This document shows positions 11,009-22,150 of a stretch of 64,000 nucleotides of DNA, one piece after another (positions within the stretch are counted from its first letter, which is position 1; every line of letters starts with the position of its first letter). The DNA comes from Helicoverpa zea. Taxonomy: Eukaryota; Arthropoda; Insecta; Lepidoptera; Noctuidae. Under the pieces are notes generated by a model, which was not told where the DNA came from, made no database searches, and saw only the letters and a program-made list of their open reading frames with translations. The position numbers and the translations under genes are program-made. The stretch spans positions 7,998,001 through 8,062,000 of the forward strand of contig NC_061474.1 in NCBI RefSeq assembly GCF_022581195.2, given 5' to 3'.

Positions 11009-11942
11009 AAATGAGTACACGTAAATAACAGTAAAAAGTCAAAGAAAGCAATAAATAACTCAGAACAAAGATAATTTGCTCACGAGACATTCAATTTAAC
11101 GTTCTCATATCTAATAGAGTGCTAAATATTGAAATGTTGTAGTGTTTCATACATTATTTACGACTATGTCCTAGTCATGATGTCGCGGCAGAAATATAGT
11201 CTTGATTTTTTGTAGATTTTCTTTTATTTACTTTTTTATTTGTGATTGTAAGGATGTGTGTTTTATTCGAGTGAAAGCCAATTACTTAGTTGTAGCCTTG
11301 ATTTATAAAAGTTTTTTTTTTTTACCTACTATGGTACTCACAGTATTTTGAACTGTATCCATATAGTAAAAGGTGCAATGCTAGTTCAAAGAGATAATTT
11401 CTTAAGAATTTGAAAGCGATTTCAAAACGGGCAATATAAACCATGTTGAGAAGTCAACGCTTGTTATTTAATTATTATGTTTTTTATTGGATATTTACCA
11501 AACAAGAATCCAAAAATACACTACAATCCAAATAAAAGAAGCATCTCAATTTATTAACGTTCGCAATAAAACAATGACAACTAAATTAATTTACGGCAAG
11601 CGATTAAGCTGGATATTTTTACGATGTACAAGCACTTTATCACATACTGTCAGACTTTGTTTAGTTTTTATATTTTTCCTAGAAGTATTTTATATAGCCT
11701 CGTTAAGTACCGCTCATTAAATTGCTGTAGTTCAGATGATTCAACTATAAAGACAAATTACTACTTTGTTGCTATCAAATGATTTATCTAGAAGTGTGTC
11801 ATAAAATTCTACTGTGAACCAGAGCAGAATAAAAACAGACAGTAATTGCTTGTTAGGACTTTGTAACGAACCTCGATTTTTAAAGAGTGCAACTATGACT
11901 TTCGAAACAAATCACTAATTATGACAATATATGACAATATGA
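11009..11942. other. No gene recognised
   Basis: AT-rich. The 77-codon plus frame at 11487-11720 has no motif I can support. Confidence 0.5.
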
Positions 11943-12109
11943 TCAGAAACCAGTTAGTCTGACAACAAGTCTTACCTAGGAGTCTTTTCTGGGTTGAGGA
12001 GGTCAGACACGTAGTCGCTCCTTGTAAAATACACTGGTAATTTACTTTATCCGGTTAAACTTGAATCTTAGGGCAACATAGTAGGAAAAAGGCTAGGCAA
12101 TGATGATGA
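11943..12109 (+). mobile_element. Diverged short retroelement with GATGATG tail
   Basis: A decayed copy of the family at 10249-10420: tcagaaaccagttagtctga, ctgggttgaggaggtcag, gtagtcgctccttgtaaaa, gcaacatagtaggaaaaagg, then aatgatgatgac. The GATGATG at the right end fits the 3' tail seen in better copies and fixes the plus orientation. Confidence 0.75.
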
Positions 12110-12688
12110 CAACGTTTTTCAAATTTTTGTCTTGTTCTTGTTACATGCATTTTTCAATGAAAAATATTTCTTGCCCCATAAATACTCAAACATTACACAA
12201 CCCGATCACCAACCAATAAATAACAGCCAAAAATACACAAATACAATCAAAATACAAGCTGTCCCTTTTTCGTGGGCTTTCCGTGTAACAGAGCGGACAC
12301 AGTAACGCACTTAGCTAGAACGTAACAAGCCAGTGTGTATAGTGTACCAACTGCGACAATATTCTGTACACTTACTTAATGATTTATTTACTTGCTGCTG
12401 GGTCAGTTTTTTTGCATTCATGTTTATGTTAGATGAATGGAGGGAATTGGTAGGTGAGTAAAAATATTTTTGGAAATTATAATGTGCCTAATAGCGGGTT
12501 AGATGGTTTTATATGCTTTCTGAGAGAACTACTTGCTTCGAAGAACTGGATAAAGAGAACCCTACATAGTAATTCAGGGTGAGGTTTAGCATATTTACCA
12601 AAATTTATTAAAATTGGTCTTGCCATTTGAACGTAAGGAGAACATTGCTCACAAAATACAAACTCAAAGTCTGAAGTCAAAGCTAACT
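12110..12688. other. No gene recognised
   Basis: AT-rich spacer. The frame starting at 12614 plus runs into the neighbouring repeat and is not a gene. Confidence 0.5.
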
Positions 12689-12906
12689 AATATTGATGAT
12701 GATGTCCTCCTAGACGTTTCCGTGGACGTCGACACCCTGGCATATTTCGGCAGTTCGGTTTCGTTCATGGGCTCGTACATGACTCGCGAAACCAAACTTT
12801 GCCCTGAACACGCGGTCACAAATAGCGCAGTAAAGTTGCCCTTAGGGCGGGATTTTTGGAGCTGGCGTTGGGCATCTAGGGCTTCAAGACGCCGCTGTTA
12901 TTAGCC
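12689..12906 (-). mobile_element. 3'-terminal fragment of a retroelement with (ATC)n tail
   Basis: On the minus strand one frame reads NFTALFVTACSGQSLVSRV, then MYEPMNETELPKYARVSTST and ETSRRTSSS, running into an (ATC)n tract at about 12694-12703. I recall this peptide as recurring in moth genomes at the 3' end of a non-LTR element, but no reverse transcriptase domain is present here. It is GC-richer than its surroundings. The 96-codon plus-strand frame over the same bases is its shadow. It could instead be a short nonautonomous relative. Confidence 0.6.
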
Positions 12907-13885
12907 TTGAACTTAGTACCTATTTAGTATATACCTAGTATCTGTAGTAGTGTTTATATTGACATAACGGTAATGAGCCATAAAGAATTACAAAACAAAC
13001 AATTTTAAACAAAAGATAATTCAAAATTACCAACAACATTTATCTCTTTTCCAACAATTTACAATGAAGTTCCAAGATTTATGTATCAGCCAGTTTCCAT
13101 GCGAAATAATTTCAGCTAATTCTTGGAAGAAACCGTATAAATTGTGCTGAAACTAGTGCGTGAATGATTAGCACTAAATCTAGATGAAACGGTTATTTCA
13201 GGGATTTTGCTTTGATTTTCTTTATTTAAGTATCAGTGTGTAAACTATGTGTTAGAACGTAAAATATATAATGGTCAGTAACATCGACTGCTGCAGATTC
13301 GATTCCCGCTCAGAATGATTGTAAACACACCCAAAATACCTACAGGAGAAATGAAAGTCATTTGTAGCTAAAATTCATAAAAATATCGAAGTAAACTGAA
13401 GTAGACTGAAGAAAATATCTCTGAAATAATTTTAATTTAATAATTTTAATTCCCGAAAATTCGCAACTGAAATTAATGTTCGTTACGTAATTGATAGAAA
13501 ATTCTTGTAGGACTGGATTTGTATCTGAAGTTTAATGAAGTTTACTAATCCAACAACTAGAACTTAATCTCGATTAAACTTTGATCAACAATCTATAGCC
13601 TACAGCGTCCAAGATAACCGCAATTACATAAGCAAATGTTATGTATACGGATTCTGATTAAGTATTTACTCTGTAGCCTCAAAATCTATAGTTAACTGAT
13701 TCCTCAAATATATTCTAAAAATCAAATCTCAAAGAAAATTAAAACAATATCTCTTCTCTCACTGCAAAAAGTTTTCAACAACCGTAAAAAAAAAGAGAAC
13801 TTAGTCATAGTACTATAAAAATACGTACTTCTAAAAATACCAATAACATTGACAGCATTCTATTCTAAAAACAAATGCCGCCAAT
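12907..13885. other. No gene; a tRNA-like SINE scrap near 13270-13320
   Basis: Mostly AT-rich. The words ggtcagtaacatcgactg and gattcgattcccgctcag near 13273-13312 look like the head of a tRNA-derived SINE with a B-box-like GATTCGATTCCC, but the rest is not recognisable. Confidence 0.4.
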
Positions 13886-13991
13886 TCATAACAAAAGAAT
13901 GTCGATAAATTCCAAAAGTCCATAGACACGGAACGACACCGAACCCAGCTTTATGGAGCGTGGACATTCTGATTGATGTTTTGGCAAAAAA

Positions 13992-14045
13992 ATGGCGGAC
14001 GCACAAATTGATCTTTTAAACGAGTTCAAAACTTGGCTGACATTT
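13992..14045 (+). other. Possible first coding exon (weak)
   Basis: An AAAAAAATGGCGGAC context at about 13985-13999 resembles a strong insect translation start. The frame reads MADAQIDLLNEFKTWLTF and then meets ATTTGTAAAAGTG, a possible splice donor near 14046; without splicing it stops seven codons later. The surrounding 13.9-14.3 kb is slightly GC-richer and rich in TGACA words. I do not recognise the peptide, and no partner exon was found. The long 139-codon minus frame at 13886-14305 overlaps and has no domain. Confidence 0.2.
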
Positions 14046-14305
14046 GTAAAAGTGACACGGTGATTAGAAAAAATGACAGGTGACAAAACAGAAATAATCT
14101 TGACTTTGACAGCAAAGGGGATCTTTTTGAAAGTTTGGCTTTTGCCAAATGTCTCGATTATAAAGTGACGGTTGGCAACATAAAAATTAAGAGAGTTTTG
14201 ACATTTATAATCATGATAAAGCTTATGTTTCGTCTGTCGTTTGTCAGACACGTTTAATCTTATAAGAGTTACTTCGATTACAAGAGACATTAATAAGATA
14301 TACAT

Positions 14306-14844
14306 GTAACGTAAATATACAGATAGTTGAAAAAATACGCAACGGCAATATGGAACTTATTTATTACGTACGATAATTTAAACTATATAATACATTAAGC
14401 AAATCAATAACCCTTTAACAATAAACAATAATTTACTATTAAAATCTAATAAAAAATCTTACCAAAAATTTTAATTGGACATTAAATTATCATGTAAAAG
14501 GTTGGACATCACAAAAGTGGGTTAGAAAATGAGAAGGAATATGGAAATATAATTTACTTTGAAGCTTAAACCAACACGTTACCAAGAGGATAAAATTATT
14601 ATGTAAGTAGGGATATTTCGAGAAATTCTCCCTCGTTTTCCTAAGAACTTGGAATCTAATTAAAACCTTTATGGTGTTTGCGTGAAACATAATTTTAAAT
14701 GTGGAATTCGAGGCGCTAACGGACGGTTATTGCTGGTTAGTTTTATTACGCGGTTTTGCTTGCGTTTTTTTTTTCAAAATAATTTAACTTTTTCTGTAGG
14801 TATGTATGTTATTAATCATAATGGAAACCGAGATTTATTAAAAT
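14306..14844. other. No gene recognised
   Basis: AT-rich spacer; nothing supported. Confidence 0.5.
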
Positions 14845-15114
14845 AAAACCGGCCAAGTGCGAGTCGGACTCGCGCAGCGAGGGTTCCGTACAAATCCTGT
14901 ATAGATAAAAAGTGAGTTTCGCGCCAACCGTTAAGTTTAGAACAATCTTAGTTATGGTAATTTCGTGAGAGTCAAAATAGTTAATATTTTTTATTTTATA
15001 ATATAACTAAAATAGTAGGCCAGTACCTTGTAAAAGTTATTTTATTAAAGTTATTTATATACAACATTTTATAGTCATCATTCAGAAATTTGATTGAAAA
15101 TAACTAATTATGTC

Positions 15115-16695
15115 TTAAAGGTCATTGGGCATATCTGACCCGCTTTGTAAAAAGTGGCGGACATGAATCAAAGTAGTTTTAAATCGTGGAGAACGGTATG
15201 ACGTTTCTTTGAATATAATATTTTATTAAAATTCCATGGAGACGAATGTCCAGGATCGTTTGAAAAATATAAAAGACAAGCAGTTTCAGAGGATTGTACA
15301 GGTTGCAATGCTAGTTTTTATTGTTAAAGAATTTTCATAAAGAAGGAAGACGCCAATTCGGATAACCAGGATCTGATGAGGATCTGGAAACCCTGAGAAA
15401 TCGAGGGCAACTCTTGAATATTGTAGGCACGCATCGAGTCATAACCAGACATGTGAGTGTATTTTTGAGGGTACTGGTAAACAGTGAAGGTTTGGAGCTG
15501 ATTTGATTATGGAGACTACAGAGAGTCGAGGGAACTCCTGAACGGTATGTTGCAACTACCACGTGTTTGGGTTTATTTTATTCGTATTGGCGAAGACTTT
15601 CCACATAGATAGGTTTGACTGCCATTGTGGGATCGATAGCAAAGATCAGATATAGTTATGGGAACTCCTTTACAATTTATAACGTAACCTTGTGTTGGAG
15701 CTTATTTTATTTTAGGTGACGAGAATTCACTACTAACTTGGGTTAAAGCAGCCATTGCAGGAATGGGATCTTTTATTTTTGAGGGATTAATCACCTAACG
15801 AGCCCCAGTTTCAGGTTTTTTTCGAAACCGCCTGACGACTTGTAGCTGTCGAATTGTAACAACGACCTCTAGAGAGTAGGATTCGGGGCTGCTGGCTTTA
15901 CGTTTCTAGAGCCTTGACAAAAGTATTCTGTCCCTTTCTTTGTTTTATAAAGTCTGCTTTATTTTGTAGCATTTTACAAACAAATCCAACTTCAAACATA
16001 TAAAAAAGCAACAAGAAAGCAAAAGCAAGAAAGAAATTAAAAAAATGTTAGGTGCATCGGTCTAGAAGTCGGTGTCTAGAGGATGCATCTATATTTATTT
16101 AACCACCGAGATCTAGACCGATGCATATAAACAGTTTTCTTGTTGTTTTTAGAAGTTGTTTTTTTTTTTTGTAAAAAGTTTTTATTTTTAACTTTTGTGA
16201 AAAGTTCTCGTCAATACGAATAATATAAACACGACGTAACTAAAAACATACCGTTAAGGAGTTCTCTCGACTTTCTCACGTCTCCATCATCAGGTAAGCT
16301 CTAAACCTTCACAGTTTGATAGTATCCCCAGACATACATCTGAGAATCAAGTTTAAATCCTATGCATGCCTACAATTTCTGATAGTTGCCCTCGATTTCT
16401 CAGGATTTCCATCATCAGATCCTGACCTGATGACAACGGAAATAAACGGCGAGTATACTCTTTCACTACAAAGAAATGATTTCTCAAATCCGTCAAACGT
16501 GGTCGCTTACATTCCCCATTGAAATGAGGAAAATATTTGATGTTTACACCTGATTTTCTCTAGATTCCCATGGTTCACATTGATGCGACTAATGCCATAG
16601 TAAATCAGAGCCTTTATCATTATACTGTGCTATATTTCGTTCGTATCCGCCGTGGGTATGGTTTCCATACTAAGGTGCCCAATGACCTTTGAATG
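15115..16695. mobile_element. Foldback element with long imperfect inverted arms
   Basis: The left arm (15354-15600) carries ctgagaaatcgagggcaact, gtgaaggtttggagctgat, cgagggaactcctga and ttattcgtattggcgaag. The right arm (16200-16440) carries their reverse complements: agttgccctcgatttctcag, ctctaaaccttcacag, aggagttctctcgac. The centre is a hairpin: 16054-16074 pairs with 16104-16124, 18 of 21 bases. Outermost, aaaggtcattgggca near 15118 mirrors tgcccaatgacctt near 16680. The internal blocks match the element at 57414-58145. No transposase frame. Confidence 0.7.
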
Positions 16696-16819
16696 ATTTA
16701 AAATTTTTCACAGTTTAGAGGCCATTATATTTAAGAAGTGTTTGATATGAATTTCACTTTTTATCAAAACTTTAATATATCTACGCGTTCATGTGAAAAG
16801 GGGTAAGTAGTAAGTTTAT

Positions 16820-17515
16820 TATTTTGTATGTCTCTACCAGACCTCGGGACTATAGAGTCCCGGATTTTTGGGAGACGAACGTGGGGCCGAAGCCAACACG
16901 CTGAAGCCCTTTTGAGACAACTTTAATGAAATGGCGACACAAAACCGACGATTATCCCCGTATACACTATAGAAATGTACCCAAGGACAATCCCCGGTTC
17001 TGTGCTAAACTATTGCTAACTTTGGAGGAAAACTACTTGGGCTATTGTGATGGGATGTTAGTGGACTAGGAATGGGAAGACTATGGCACCTGCCGATAAC
17101 AATGTTTGCACACGTAAAAATGGCAGGTGGAGACTCGCCAACTCACTTACTGGGCCCTCGGGAATCAGTCACTGAATAGCAACAAGAGGGCAACAGGTAC
17201 ATGAGCGGCTGAAGGGTGAGGATACCTCGGCGGACTTTAAACGCAGATCACGCGCTCCCTGTGGGTCCAGCATCACCGGCCCACTCGCCACTTACCACGA
17301 GGCACCTACCCTCCGAGTGGGCTGCTAATCCTGCTCTAGCGACTCCACTCTGACCGGCCGATGAAGGCAAGCCAAGAGGCGGGAGACCTATCCCCCGCCA
17401 TGCTTCGCTCCGGCAGGCCGGAGATGGGGGACAGTATACTCTCCCTGGAGCACTCGGATATATAGCCCCGCGGGGTCGCTACTCCCCGTCATCCGCCTCA
17501 GATGCCCTGCGGGGC
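16820..17515 (+). mobile_element. 696-bp GC-rich repeat nested in the composite
   Basis: Runs from attttgtatgtctctaccag and acctcgggactatagag through gggccctcgggaatcag to agccccgcggggtcgctact and gatgccctgcggggc. Its GC content contrasts sharply with the host sequence. The 10-mer gtaagtttat stands at 16810-16819 and 17516-17525. Removing the insert makes the flanks resemble the host-repeat sequence near 18523 (ggtagtaagtttcat, then attaaaatattttta). I recall this as a common moth retroelement 3' region, but no coding domain is visible. Confidence 0.7.
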
Positions 17516-18267
17516 GTAAGTTTATAATTATTAAAAAAATATTTTATGTCATGTAAGCAAAAATAATATTATTTTAATATTTTATGTAACTTCAAAGGAG
17601 ATGGCCAAAAAAACACCCAGAGTCGACAGAAACTTCATATGTACGATTGGATTCAGTATAATGTAAGGATTAAAAAAAGTATTTCATATCATCTAAAAAC
17701 CATGGGGTTCTCTTTTTATAACGTTTTTTCGATCATGATTTTAGTTCACAGAAAAGTTTACTTTTACTGTTTCATGTTCATTAGAAGTTGAATGCAGACT
17801 CATGATTGGACCGTTTTGCATCGCTAAGTCATTTGTTACATTTGACAATGTCACATGGCGCGATTTTCAAAGACAATTTTTAAAGACGTTTCATAGCCAG
17901 TTGTGAAGGTTGCATATAACTGCGAAACCTCTCCAAGTATGTAAGGTCGGTGCTTTCGTGTTTGGAGTGGTTAAATATAAGACCTTTTAATCACCAGGCA
18001 ATCTCAGTAACTATGGGGATATTACTGTTGGCTAGTATAATCTTAGTGTACATAGATTTTTTTTATGTTCCTTGATGTAAATGATCTTTAAAATCAATAT
18101 AAATTCAACGACCTATTTTTGTGAAAATATGATATAGCTCCTATACCCCATGGATTTCAGGCTGGAGTTTTTGGCACCATCAAAGGTCTATAATAATGAA
18201 CCTATTGGTAAGCATTTCATTGCTGTCGATTCTGGGTTTTTTACTATGAAAATTTGGCCATCTCCTT

Positions 18268-18905
18268 TATCATTTTCGTAATTTTTCCTTTATCTGTACT
18301 ATATAACGTTGCTTCGTGCCGAATTTCAAGATTCTGAGTTCACGGGAAGTACCTTGTAGGTTTTGATTCCCTAGCGTGTGACGGAAATTCGTCTAAGGTG
18401 TCGGTAAAACTGCTGTATCTTTTGATCGCGTTAACTTAGAAGTTTGATTTTTTCATTGCTTAAAGGGACAATAGACCTAGGTATTTGGTATAAATTTCAA
18501 TTCGGTACCTTTATTCGTTCGTGACAAATAAGGTAGTAAGTTTCATTTTATTAAAATATTTTTATTATATTATATAACAAAAAAAATGTGATTTTCGCAA
18601 TTTTTCCTATATTTGCATTATATGACAATGCTTCATGCCAAATTTCAAGATTCTGAGTTTACGGGAAGTACCCTGTAGGTTTTGATTCCTTTGCGAGTGT
18701 CGAAAATTTGTTGAAAATATCGACATAATCGGTTGTATCTTTTGATTGGCTTGGCTTAGAAGTTTGATATTTTCACAGCTTAAAGGGACAATAGACCCAA
18801 GTATTTCATGTGAATTTCAGCTTGATACGTTTACGCGTTCTTAAGATAAAGGGTCTTGACAGACAGACAGACAGACAGACGGACAACAAAGTGATCCTAT
18901 AAGGG
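18268..18905 (+). repeat. Two tandem units of about 319 bp
   Basis: Unit one (about 18268-18586) and unit two (about 18587-18905) share, at a constant offset near 319: aatttcaagattctgagtt, acgggaagtacc, gtaggttttgattcc, cttagaagtttgat and gcttaaagggacaatagacc. Unit two ends in a GACA microsatellite (18859-18883). Confidence 0.8.
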
Positions 18906-18942
18906 TTCCGTTTTTTCCTTTCGAGGTACGGAACCCTAAAAA

Positions 18943-19109
18943 CTGATTTATATGAAAAATTCAGCGATCAGAAACTCTCTGTAGCTTTTCTGATATTTGC
19001 AAATAACGTAGGTTATTAAATTTCATAAAGTTTACAATAAACTACGTTTTTAAGCATTTACAAACTCAGGCAAAATTATGAAATAAGCATAGCAACTGTC
19101 AACATTACG
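18943..19109. other. Short unannotated spacer
   Basis: AT-rich; ends at the target duplication of the next element. Confidence 0.5.
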
Positions 19110-19120
19110 AATGACAATAT

Positions 19121-20958
19121 CATCATCATCATCATCATCATCTCAGCCATAGGACGTCCACTGCTGAACATAGGCCTCCCCCTTTGATCTCCACAGATAC
19201 CTGTTGGAAGCGACCTGCATCCAGCGCCTTCCGGCGACCTTTATAAGGTCGTCTGTCCACCTCGTTGGTGGACGTCCTACGCTGCGCTTGCTAGTCCGTG
19301 GTCTCCACTCCAGCACTTTTCGGCCCCATCTGCCATCTGCTCTGCGAGCAATATGGCCTGCCCATTGCCACTTCAACTTGCTAATCCGGTGGGCTATCTC
19401 GGTGACTTTGGTTCGTCTACGGATCTCCTCGTTTCGGATTCGATCACGTAGAGAAACTCCGAGCATAGCCCTCTCCATAGCTCGTTGAGCGACTTTGAGC
19501 TTTGAGATGAGGCCGATAGTGAGAGACCACGTTTCGGTGCCGTAAGTCATCACTGGTAACACACATTGGTTGAAGACTTTCGTCTTGAGGCACTGAGGTA
19601 TGTCGGACGAAAAGACATTGCGTAGTTTCCCGAACGCTGCCCAGCCGAGTTGGATTCGGCGGTTGACCTCTTTCTCGAAGTTGGACCTACCTAATTGGAC
19701 TACTTGTCCTAGGTAGATATACGAGTCAACAACTTCGAGTACCGAGCTTCCAACAGAGACTGGGGTGGGCTGAACATGGACATTTGACATAATTTTCGTC
19801 TTGTCCATGTTCATTTTCAGGCCCACCCGTTGTGAAACTCGGTCGAGGCCCTCGAGCATCATACTGAGTTCCTCCATCGACTTTGCCATGACTACGATGT
19901 CGTCGGCAAACCGAAGGTGAGTGATGTATTCGCCGTTGATGTTGATGCCAAGTCCTTGCCATTCCAGGAGCTTGAAGGCGTCTTCCATTGCGGCGGTAAA
20001 CAGTTTCGGGGAGATAACGTCCCCCTGTCTTACGCCTCTTCTCAATGGAATCGGCTTCGTGCTATGCTCCTGTACTCGGACCGACATGGTGGCGTTATTA
20101 TACAAACACTTCAACACCTCGATGTACCGATAGTCAATATGGCATCGCTGGAGTGACTCAAGTACCGCCCATGTTTCCACCGAATCGAAGGCTTTCTCAT
20201 AGTCCACAAACGCTAAGCATAATGGCAAGTTATACTCCTCGGTCTTCTGTATAACTTGCCGCAGCGTATGGATGTGGTCTATGGTACTAAAGCCTCTTCG
20301 GAAACCGGCTTGTTCGGGAGGCTGGAAGTCATCAAGCCTGTGTTCGAGACGGTTCGTGATAACCCTTGAAAACAGCTTATAAACATGGCTTAGAAGTGTG
20401 ATGGGTCTGTAGTTCTTCAATAGGCAGTTGTCACCTTTTTTGAAGAACAACACCACCCCACCCCTACTCCATGCTTCAGGCGTTTTGCCCTCGGACAGGA
20501 CGGAGTTAAAGAGCTTCTGGAGGACTTTAAGTACCGGTGTTCCACCCGCTCTCAGAAGCTCTGAAGTGATTCCGTCCTCACCCGGCGCCTTGTTGTTCTT
20601 AAGCTGCTTCAGGGCCATCCTAATCTCGTACAGACTGATGTCCGGGATATCTTGGGTATAATGTCGGGACAGCTTGGCTCTTGGATCTCCTGCCAAGTTG
20701 TCAACGGACTTTGCGACCGAAGTGTATAACTGTCCATAGAACCTCTCGATCTCGCCTAAAACCTCTGCCTTGGTCGCCGCTATGCTGCCATCCTCCCGTT
20801 TCAGCTTAGTCATCTGGCTTTGCCCAATAGACTTGTCCTTTGCGAACACTTTGGAGCCTTGGTTTCGCTGTATGGTCTCTTTAACACGATTCGTATTAAA
20901 GAGACGCAGATCGTGTCGCAAGGACTTGGATATTCGTTTATTGAGCTGCCTATATGAC
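19121..20958 (-). mobile_element. 5'-truncated RTE-type non-LTR retrotransposon with exact 11-bp target duplication
   Basis: The element reads on the minus strand. Its 5' break is at 20958 and its 3' end is the (CAT)n tract at 19121-19140, equivalent to (ATG)n at the transcript end. The 11-mer aatgacaatat is found at 19110-19120 and again at 20959-20969, flanking it exactly. The stop codon TGA almost touches the (GAT)n tail, so the 3' untranslated region is practically absent, a feature known for RTE elements. The apurinic endonuclease and N-terminal part are missing through truncation, so the copy cannot be autonomous. Confidence 0.95.
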
Positions 20959-21062
20959 AATGACAATATATTTCTTAAAAAATATCTTGATCGAAGTTTT
21001 TTTTTTTTAATACGATTTTGGACAGCAATATACATTTTCAATTTACTTACAGTGCACGTCAA
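19143..21062 (-). CDS. Reverse transcriptase ORF of the truncated RTE element
   Basis: A 639-residue open frame with an RNA-directed DNA polymerase domain. Visible motifs: APGEDGI at 159-165; AFVDYEKAFDSV (motif A, first catalytic Asp) at 284-295; RRGVRQGDVISPKLF (motif B) at 341-355; and LRFADDIVVMA with the FADD catalytic pair (motif C) at 385-388. The C-terminus has KLKWQWAGHIARR (562-574) and GRPPTRW (596-602), typical of RTE-type enzymes. No stop or frameshift interrupts the element part, suggesting a young copy. The first 35 residues (21062 to 20958) are encoded by flanking DNA beyond the target duplication, so the apparent start Met is accidental and the true protein began further upstream in the full-length element. 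No endonuclease domain remains. Confidence 0.92.
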   Translation of the reverse strand: MTCTVSKLKMYIAVQNRIKKKKLRSRYFLRNILSLSYRQLNKRISKSLRHDLRLFNTNRVKETIQRNQGSKVFAKDKSIGQSQMTKLKREDGSIAATKAEVLGEIERFYGQLYTSVAKSVDNLAGDPRAKLSRHYTQDIPDISLYEIRMALKQLKNNKAPGEDGITSELLRAGGTPVLKVLQKLFNSVLSEGKTPEAWSRGGVVLFFKKGDNCLLKNYRPITLLSHVYKLFSRVITNRLEHRLDDFQPPEQAGFRRGFSTIDHIHTLRQVIQKTEEYNLPLCLAFVDYEKAFDSVETWAVLESLQRCHIDYRYIEVLKCLYNNATMSVRVQEHSTKPIPLRRGVRQGDVISPKLFTAAMEDAFKLLEWQGLGININGEYITHLRFADDIVVMAKSMEELSMMLEGLDRVSQRVGLKMNMDKTKIMSNVHVQPTPVSVGSSVLEVVDSYIYLGQVVQLGRSNFEKEVNRRIQLGWAAFGKLRNVFSSDIPQCLKTKVFNQCVLPVMTYGTETWSLTIGLISKLKVAQRAMERAMLGVSLRDRIRNEEIRRRTKVTEIAHRISKLKWQWAGHIARRADGRWGRKVLEWRPRTSKRSVGRPPTRWTDDLIKVAGRRWMQVASNRYLWRSKGEAYVQQWTSYG

Positions 21063-21261
21063 AAATACTACACTTCATTTCAGACATTGTAATATTCATC
21101 ATTTTACGCGAACCTAGTGCTAAATGTAACAACTCTATTTCATGTATGTGACTGACAGACAGACATGTAGTTGACAAGCGGAAACGAGCTGAAAACTAGT
21201 ATTTATATAGTTTTTGTCGTAAAGAATATATTATTATGTAGATAAAATTCGAGAACGTTTT
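20970..21261. other. No gene recognised
   Basis: Flanking AT-rich DNA that happens to extend the retrotransposon frame; a poly(T) run is at 20998-21008. Confidence 0.5.
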
Positions 21262-21432
21262 CCTCACTATGTTGGGGTCGGCTTACAGACAAACCGCATG
21301 CAGCTGAGTAACAGTGTTTTACATGGAGCGACTGTCTATGGTGATCTGCCTATGTGCCTCCTCATTCCTCAACCCAGTTACCCGGGCAACCCGATACTTC
21401 TAGGTAAGACTGCTTCTGAGACTATACCGTCT
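21262..21432 (-). mobile_element. Short retroelement of the GATGATG-tail family, reverse
   Basis: Plus-strand blocks: actatgttggggtcggctta, gcatgcagctgagtaac, ggagcgactgtctatg, ctcaacccagttacccggg, and aggtaagactgcttctgag. These are the reverse complement of the 10249-10420 copy. A short internal duplication around gatctgcctatgtgcctcc is private to this copy. Confidence 0.8.
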
Positions 21433-22105
21433 GACTGACAAAGATGCACAAATTGCCTTACTCATCACTTATCCTATACTATACCATTTGTAACCAAATT
21501 CAAAAAACGCGCACACAAACGCACAAACGCACATCTCTCACCCTTAACGCATATACCTGTTCCGTTCCGTCGTGGGCAAAAAGGATGTTTTCAGTTTTAC
21601 CTTTAAGTATGTATGTTAAACGTCTATGGAGCAATAAATCGCATGCTCCACATATTTCTTAGCCTAGCTTTGGGAGAATTTCTCTATCAACAAGACAAGT
21701 AAACATGAAATACCACAAGCTCGTGTAACCTAGGATATCTCTGATTACAATGACAACAGCAAACAACCCAGCTGCTGTACCAACAAGAACGTCTAACGGA
21801 AACTTATACAGCCTTATTAAGATCTAGGTACACTTACACACAACTGTCTTAGATCATTTTTGCCGAACATTTTAATTGCATAAGACATTGGCAAAAAGGC
21901 TGCATTATTAAAGTATTGTTTTTTTGCCGTTCTTACTCAGAACATCTCCCAACGGAAATTGTAAGTCGTATTATAAATCTACACTAATACTCAATAGCTA
22001 TGAGTTTGTTGCTTTTGCTGGATTAATTTTAAATTATTTAAATAACACTTTTTATTGAGGAAAGCTATAGAAAATACCACTTTTATAAGGGTGCGCACTG
22101 AGCGT
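21433..22105. other. No gene recognised
   Basis: AT-rich with one 72-codon plus frame (21444-21662) of no recognisable nature. Confidence 0.5.
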
Positions 22106-22150
22106 AGTAGTTCTCACGGGACGCGTGTGAAGCCACCGGCGAAAGCTAGT
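22106..22150 (+). repeat. Terminal scrap of a dispersed repeat
   Basis: tagttctcacgggacgcgtg, gaagccaccggcgaaagc and tagt match the right end of the 5330-5500 repeat. Confidence 0.6.

Larger units (their letters stand above)
14845..18942 (+). repeat. Large composite repeat bounded by 'aaaaccggccaagtgcgag' and 'acggaaccctaaaa'
   Basis: The left boundary (aaaaccggccaagtgcgagt, cggactcgcg) and right boundary (gacagacagacggacaacaa, agggttccg, ggtacggaacccta) are the two ends of one dispersed moth repeat, here about 4.1 kb apart. Inside are a foldback (15115-16695), a 696-bp nested insert (16820-17515), an inverted pair (about 17596-17645 with 18215-18266), and two tandem units of about 319 bp (18268-18905). 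The heptamer gatttat at 14832-14838 and 18945-18951 could be a target duplication but is short. No long coding frame is present. Treating it as one expanded element and not two abutting ones is inference. Confidence 0.6.

Noticed and set aside
12614..12904. 96-codon plus-strand frame with GC-rich end
   Set aside because: The opposite strand carries the recognisable retroelement peptide MYEPMNETELPKYARVS; this frame is its shadow.
13886..14305. 139-codon minus-strand frame
   Set aside because: No motif, and composition typical of noncoding sequence here.
19204..20661. Several plus-strand and alternative-frame ORFs
   Set aside because: Shadows of the RTE reverse transcriptase on the minus strand.
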